Positions 31,377-35,770 of a stretch of 35,770 nt of DNA are shown in pieces; positions within the stretch are counted from its first letter, which is position 1; each line of letters opens with the position of its first letter. Position numbers and translations under genes: made by a program. The stretch lies in contig CAJWVJ010000006.1 in the NCBI GenBank assembly GCA_913048595.1, positions 1 through 35,770 on the forward strand. Direction: 5' to 3'. The notes under the pieces are model-generated. The model was not told where the DNA came from, ran no database searches, and saw only the letters and a program-made list of their open reading frames with translations. This DNA comes from an uncultured Alphaproteobacteria bacterium (GTDB lineage: Bacteria; Pseudomonadota; Alphaproteobacteria; Puniceispirillales; Puniceispirillaceae).

Positions 31377-31455
31377 CATGCGCCCCGGTCTGTGACGGGC
31401 GGCGCATGACAGACAAATGTGCGGAGCAGGGAGCCTTTCCTGCTCCGTTTCCTTT
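31377..31455 (+). terminator. Double stem-loop terminator after the symporter
   Basis: The first hairpin pairs CATGCGCC (31377-31384) with GGCGCATG (31401-31408). The second pairs GGAGCAGG (31423-31430) with CCTGCTCC (31439-31446), extendable by two more pairs, and is followed by GTTTCCTTT. The second has the form of an intrinsic terminator for the DUF4212/SSS transcript. Confidence 0.72.
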
Positions 31456-31490
31456 ACGCAGAATGAGCCGGCGTTTCTGATGGAAAGAGA

Positions 31491-31850
31491 GTGACGACAA
31501 TGGAGCAGATTCCGATAGCCATCCTGATCCTGGACTATGTTCTGGGTCTGGCCATGTGGACCCTGATCGGGCGGTTCGGCATGGGCCTGTTCGTGGCCGA
31601 GAATTCGGACTTCTTTTTCATGAAGGCCTTTGTCCGCATGACCGATCCGATGATCAGATTCATGCGCCGGGCCACCCCCTCGTTCCTGATCGAGAAGATG
31701 CGGCCGCTCTATGTCGCCTGGTTCATCTACATGATCCGCTTCTATGTCATGCCGCTGATCCTGGGCTACAGCGTCATGGGCATGCTGTCCTTCCCGCTGG
31801 AATCCGAAATCGCGGTCGCCATCTACAACATCGGCAGCATCTTCAATTAA
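31491..31850 (+). CDS. YggT-like small membrane protein
   Basis: 119 aa (GTG 31491) or 116 aa (ATG 31500); GGAA lies just before the GTG. Two or three hydrophobic helices (IAILILDYVLGLAMWTLIG, YVAWFIYMIRFYVMPLILGY, AVAIYNIGSIF) flank the cytoplasmic-looking segment RMTDPMIRFMRRATPSFL, which resembles the TDP-x-I/L-R-x-x-R-R-x-x-P motif of YggT proteins. It is 10 bp upstream of glucokinase on the same strand and behind the symporter terminator, so it probably shares a transcript with glk. Its function is unknown. Confidence 0.72.
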   Translation: MTTMEQIPIAILILDYVLGLAMWTLIGRFGMGLFVAENSDFFFMKAFVRMTDPMIRFMRRATPSFLIEKMRPLYVAWFIYMIRFYVMPLILGYSVMGMLSFPLESEIAVAIYNIGSIFN

Positions 31851-31860
31851 GGGTCAAGGC

Positions 31861-32808
31861 ATGGCGCTCGTTGCAATCGATGTCGGCGGCACCAATGTCC
31901 GGTTTGCCCGGGCGCAGGAAGGCGGCCTGTCCGACATCCGCAGCATGCTCTGCGCCGATTTCCCGTCGCTTGCCGCCGCGCTTGCCGCCTATCTGGACCA
32001 GGCCGGGCTGACAGCCACCGCCGCCAGCATCGCTGTTGCCGGTCCGGTGCAGGCACCGGATGTCGATGTCACCAACAATCACTGGCATTTCAGCAAGGCC
32101 GGGCTTCTCGCCGAGGCCGGACTTGACCAGCTTCTGGTGGTCAATGACTTCACCGCCCAGGCCCTTGCCCAGGCCGACCCGTCGGCGCATGGCAATCTGC
32201 CGATCCTTGACGGGGCCGGCATTGCCACAGCGCCGCTTCTGGTGATCGGGCCCGGCACCGGGCTCGGGGTGTCGGCGCTGGTGCCGGCAGGTGACGGCCA
32301 TATTCCCATCGAGGGCGAGGGCGGCCATGTCGGCATGTCGCCGCAGAGCGCCGACGAGATGGCCTTGTTCGCGGCGCTTCGCCACGAGGTGGGGCATGTC
32401 TCGGCCGAGCATTTTGTCAGCGGCCCCGGCCTGGAAACCGTCTACCGGCTGCAGACTGACGCAGTGATGGCCGCGCCGCAGATCGGTGCTGCGGCGCTGG
32501 CCGCCGACGGGCCGGAACGCGACGCCGCGCTGGCGATGCTGGGGATACTTGGTTCGGTGATCTCCGATGCGGTGCTGACGATAGGGTGCTGGCGCGGCGT
32601 GGTGATCGCCGGCGGCATTGTCGCGCAGCTTCGCCCGCTTCTCGAAGACAGCCCATTCGCCAGCCGTTTCCGGCATGACGGGGTGATGGGACGGCTCCTT
32701 GCCGATGTGCCGGTCTGGCTGTGTGTTGATCCCCATGCCGGGCTTCGCGGCGCGGCAGCGGCCTTTTCCACCCCTTCGCTTCAGCCGCGGATCATCACCG
32801 CCGGCTGA
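31861..32808 (+). CDS. glk: Glucokinase
   Basis: 315 aa, phosphorylates glucose with ATP to feed the Entner-Doudoroff pathway. Family features: the ATP-binding IDVGGTNVRFA at the N-terminus, SIAVAGPVQ, NNHWHFS, the catalytic base Asp in VVNDFTAQALA, IGPGTGLGVSAL and IEGEGGHVGMSP, matching the bacterial Glk (group A) pattern. The ribosome-binding site is weak (AAGG). Its 3' end overlaps that of the convergent MFS gene by 14 bp. Together with edd-eda and the MFS transporter on the other strand it forms a sugar-use module. Confidence 0.93.
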   Translation: MALVAIDVGGTNVRFARAQEGGLSDIRSMLCADFPSLAAALAAYLDQAGLTATAASIAVAGPVQAPDVDVTNNHWHFSKAGLLAEAGLDQLLVVNDFTAQALAQADPSAHGNLPILDGAGIATAPLLVIGPGTGLGVSALVPAGDGHIPIEGEGGHVGMSPQSADEMALFAALRHEVGHVSAEHFVSGPGLETVYRLQTDAVMAAPQIGAAALAADGPERDAALAMLGILGSVISDAVLTIGCWRGVVIAGGIVAQLRPLLEDSPFASRFRHDGVMGRLLADVPVWLCVDPHAGLRGAAAAFSTPSLQPRIITAG

Positions 32809-34000
32809 CGCTGCCGGCACTGGCGACAAAGCGCGGCATGGCAAAGCTTGCCAGTCCCAGCAGCAGCGCCATTGAGGCGATGGCCAGGATGGTGGTGTCG
32901 AGCCCGAGGAAATGCGCCAGCACGCCAAACAACGCCGGACCGCTGATCAGTCCGAAATAGGCGAACCCGACAATCACCGAGATTTCGCGAAGCGGCTGGT
33001 CGCCGGCGGCGCGGCCGGCCTCGGACACGATGATCGGAAAGGCGTTGCCAAGCGCCAGCCCGATAAAGACATAGGCGCAGACCATGAGAAGGGCCGCGCC
33101 CTGTGTCACCGCGGCCAGAAGCAGGATACCGGCAATCACCAGCGGCACCGCCAGAAGCAGGTTCGGCGCCACAAAGGACGCCAGCCTGTCCCCGGCGAAG
33201 CGCGAGATGGTCATCGCCACGCTGAAGAACAGCACGGCGCGGCCGGCCTCGTCGACAGGAAGCGCCAGCACCCGGTGCAGATGCAGCGCCGACCAGTCGA
33301 TGACGCCGCCCTCGACAAGCGAGGCAAGGGTGATCACCCCGCCAAGAAACAGGATCACGGCAAGCGACAGCCTGATGGGCCGTCCGGATGGCGGACCGTC
33401 GTCAGGTGTGGACGGGTCGGCTGCGATCCAGGACCGGTTTGCCGCGATGATGCCGCTATAGACAAGGGCGCAGAGGAGAATCCCGGCTTTCGGGTCATGG
33501 CCGGCAGACAGAAGCCAGGTGACAAGACCGGCCCCGATCAGCATGCCGAGAGAGAACAGCGCGTGGAAGGATGACATGCTGCGCCTGTTGGCCTGCTGTT
33601 CCCATTGCGACGACTGGCCGTTGAGCCCGGTGTCGAGAAAGCCGGCGGCAAAGCCGGTGACCATGCCGGCGATGAAGAAGACGGGCATTGATCCGGTCAG
33701 AAGACAGACAGCGAAGCCGAAGGCATAAACCGGCCCGGAACAGCGGATCAGCCGGCCGGCATCCTGCAGCGCCGGCACACGTGTTACCAGAAAAATGGCC
33801 GCGCACAGGCTGAGCCCGATGGTCAGAAGAAATCCGGAAATCATCAGCTCGCTGAGGCCAAGATTGGCGCTGCGAAGCGGGACCATCACTCCCCACATGC
33901 CCATGAACAGGCCAAGGCCGAGAAAGCCGATGGAAATCGACTGCCGCGAGGCAATCAGGGACGGGCCAAGGCCGGGCTTGCTCAAGGGGGGCGTGCTCAC
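32795..34000 (-). CDS. MFS transporter, probable sugar permease of the Entner-Doudoroff operon
   Basis: 401 aa with about 12 hydrophobic segments (for example IGFLGLGLFMGMWGVMVPL, FFIAGMVTGFAAGFLDTGLN, LVIAGILLLAAVTQGAALL and TILAIASMALLLGLASFAM). The GTG at 34000 overlaps the eda stop by 4 nt (GTGA), which indicates translational coupling. An FHALFSLGMLIGAG segment after the central part resembles FucP-like/YbjJ-type MFS proteins. A role in importing glucose or a related sugar follows from its operon position. It could equally export a pathway intermediate. Confidence 0.85.
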   Translation of the reverse strand: MSTPPLSKPGLGPSLIASRQSISIGFLGLGLFMGMWGVMVPLRSANLGLSELMISGFLLTIGLSLCAAIFLVTRVPALQDAGRLIRCSGPVYAFGFAVCLLTGSMPVFFIAGMVTGFAAGFLDTGLNGQSSQWEQQANRRSMSSFHALFSLGMLIGAGLVTWLLSAGHDPKAGILLCALVYSGIIAANRSWIAADPSTPDDGPPSGRPIRLSLAVILFLGGVITLASLVEGGVIDWSALHLHRVLALPVDEAGRAVLFFSVAMTISRFAGDRLASFVAPNLLLAVPLVIAGILLLAAVTQGAALLMVCAYVFIGLALGNAFPIIVSEAGRAAGDQPLREISVIVGFAYFGLISGPALFGVLAHFLGLDTTILAIASMALLLGLASFAMPRFVASAGSVSRR

Positions 34001-34634
34001 CCGCGGTCCTGCAGCGCCGCCGCGGCGGTGGCGCGCGAGGCGATGCCGTCGAAGTCGCCGTCGGCAATGGCCGCCTGCGGGGCGATCCAGCTGCCGCCGA
34101 CACAGGGCACATTGGACAGGGACAGCCAGTCCGGCGCGGTGTCCTGGGTGATGCCGCCGGTCGGACAGACCGACAGGCCGGGAAGCGGGCTGATCAGCGC
34201 CTTGATGAAGCTGGCTCCACCGGCGGCATTGGCCGGGAAGAACTTCACAGCCTCGAACCCGTCCGCCTGAAGCGCCATCATTTCCGACACGGTCGACGCG
34301 CCGGGAAGAAGCGGCAACCCGGCGGCGTTGCAACCGGAAATGACATCATCGGTGGTGCCGGGGGACACGGCGAAGGCGGCGCCGGCATCGCGGGCATGGT
34401 GCGCCAGCTCTGCCCGGTTCACCGTGCCGGCCCCAATGGTTATGTCCGGGCAGTTCGCGGCGACGGCGCGGATGGCGTCAAGCGCCGCCGGGGTCCGCAG
34501 CGTGATCTCAATGGTGCGGATGCCGCCGGAAAGCAACGCCTCGGCAAGCGGCACGGCCTGCGTGCTGTCATCAATCACGATCACGGGCATGACAGGACCA
34601 AGCGCCAGAATGTCGGGAATGTTCATCATGGGGG

Positions 34635-34638
<4 letters not shown>
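33997..34638 (-). CDS. eda: 2-keto-3-deoxy-6-phosphogluconate aldolase
   Basis: 213 aa. This class I aldolase splits KDPG into pyruvate and glyceraldehyde 3-phosphate. The catalytic Glu is in GIRTIEITLRTPAAL, the Schiff-base Lys in EAVKFFPANAAGG, the phosphate-binding region in PTGGIT, and GAGTVNRAE and SPGTTDDVI are typical of Eda. ATG 34638 overlaps the edd stop (ATGA), and its own stop overlaps the MFS start, so edd, eda and the MFS gene form one coupled operon. Confidence 0.95.

Positions 34639-35770
<1,132 letters not shown>

Noticed and set aside
29736-31379. 547-codon minus-strand open frame opposite the sodium symporter
   Set aside because: The opposite strand encodes a complete SSS transporter; the translation here is polar, His/Arg/Asp-rich and lacks domains.

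Overview
The window (35.8 kb, GC-rich, with strong G/C bias at third codon positions) reads as a chromosomal segment of a heterotrophic alphaproteobacterium. A marine lineage of the SAR116/Puniceispirillales or Rhodospirillales type is my best guess. This rests on gene content: a tripartite tricarboxylate transporter (TTT) receptor, a sulfatase, an MttB-family methyltransferase, a DUF4212/sodium symporter pair and an Entner-Doudoroff operon. I saw no rRNA, tRNA, IS element, CRISPR array or prophage gene, and coding density is about 95 percent.

Layout. 0-4.8 kb: a TTT operon (tctC, then a tctB start whose reading frame becomes a mosaic of unrelated families at the window edge), diverging across a palindromic operator from a MarR regulator and a formylglycine-type sulfatase. 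An Fe-S/flavin FrhB-like reductase converges on the sulfatase. 4.9-8.4 kb: an SMP-30 lactonase, polyphosphate kinase 2, a divergent XRE regulator/Nudix pair, and a CbbY-like HAD protein that has lost both nucleophile-loop aspartates. 8.5-13.2 kb: the least familiar part. It holds two paralogous copies of a GAF-domain protein followed directly by a ~107-residue small protein, plus a four-helix membrane protein, a secreted protein with a damaged 5' end, and two coupled small genes, one GYD-like.

13.4-17.9 kb: a compact plus-strand cassette of APH-type kinase, DMT exporter, MttB-like methyltransferase and arginase/agmatinase-family ureohydrolase. 17.9-25.4 kb: a minus-strand peptide-type ABC importer operon (receptor, two permeases, fused double ATPase) followed by a membrane diiron desaturase/hydroxylase and a xylose-isomerase-like TIM barrel protein. 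25.7-28.4 kb: an iron-dependent alcohol dehydrogenase and an aldehyde dehydrogenase. 28.4-31.9 kb: an unidentified gene, the DUF4212/SSS symporter pair (the large subunit carries an EF-hand loop) and a YggT-like membrane protein. 31.9-35.8 kb: glucokinase converging on edd-eda-MFS, a sugar uptake and Entner-Doudoroff module.

How it works together: mostly an uptake-and-catabolism region for small organic solutes (carboxylates, sulfate esters, possibly methylated or guanidino amines, alcohols, hexoses), with each module under a local regulator or leader structure. The best candidate for an undescribed system is the duplicated GAF/small-protein pair. All family assignments are by reading motifs; no database search was run.
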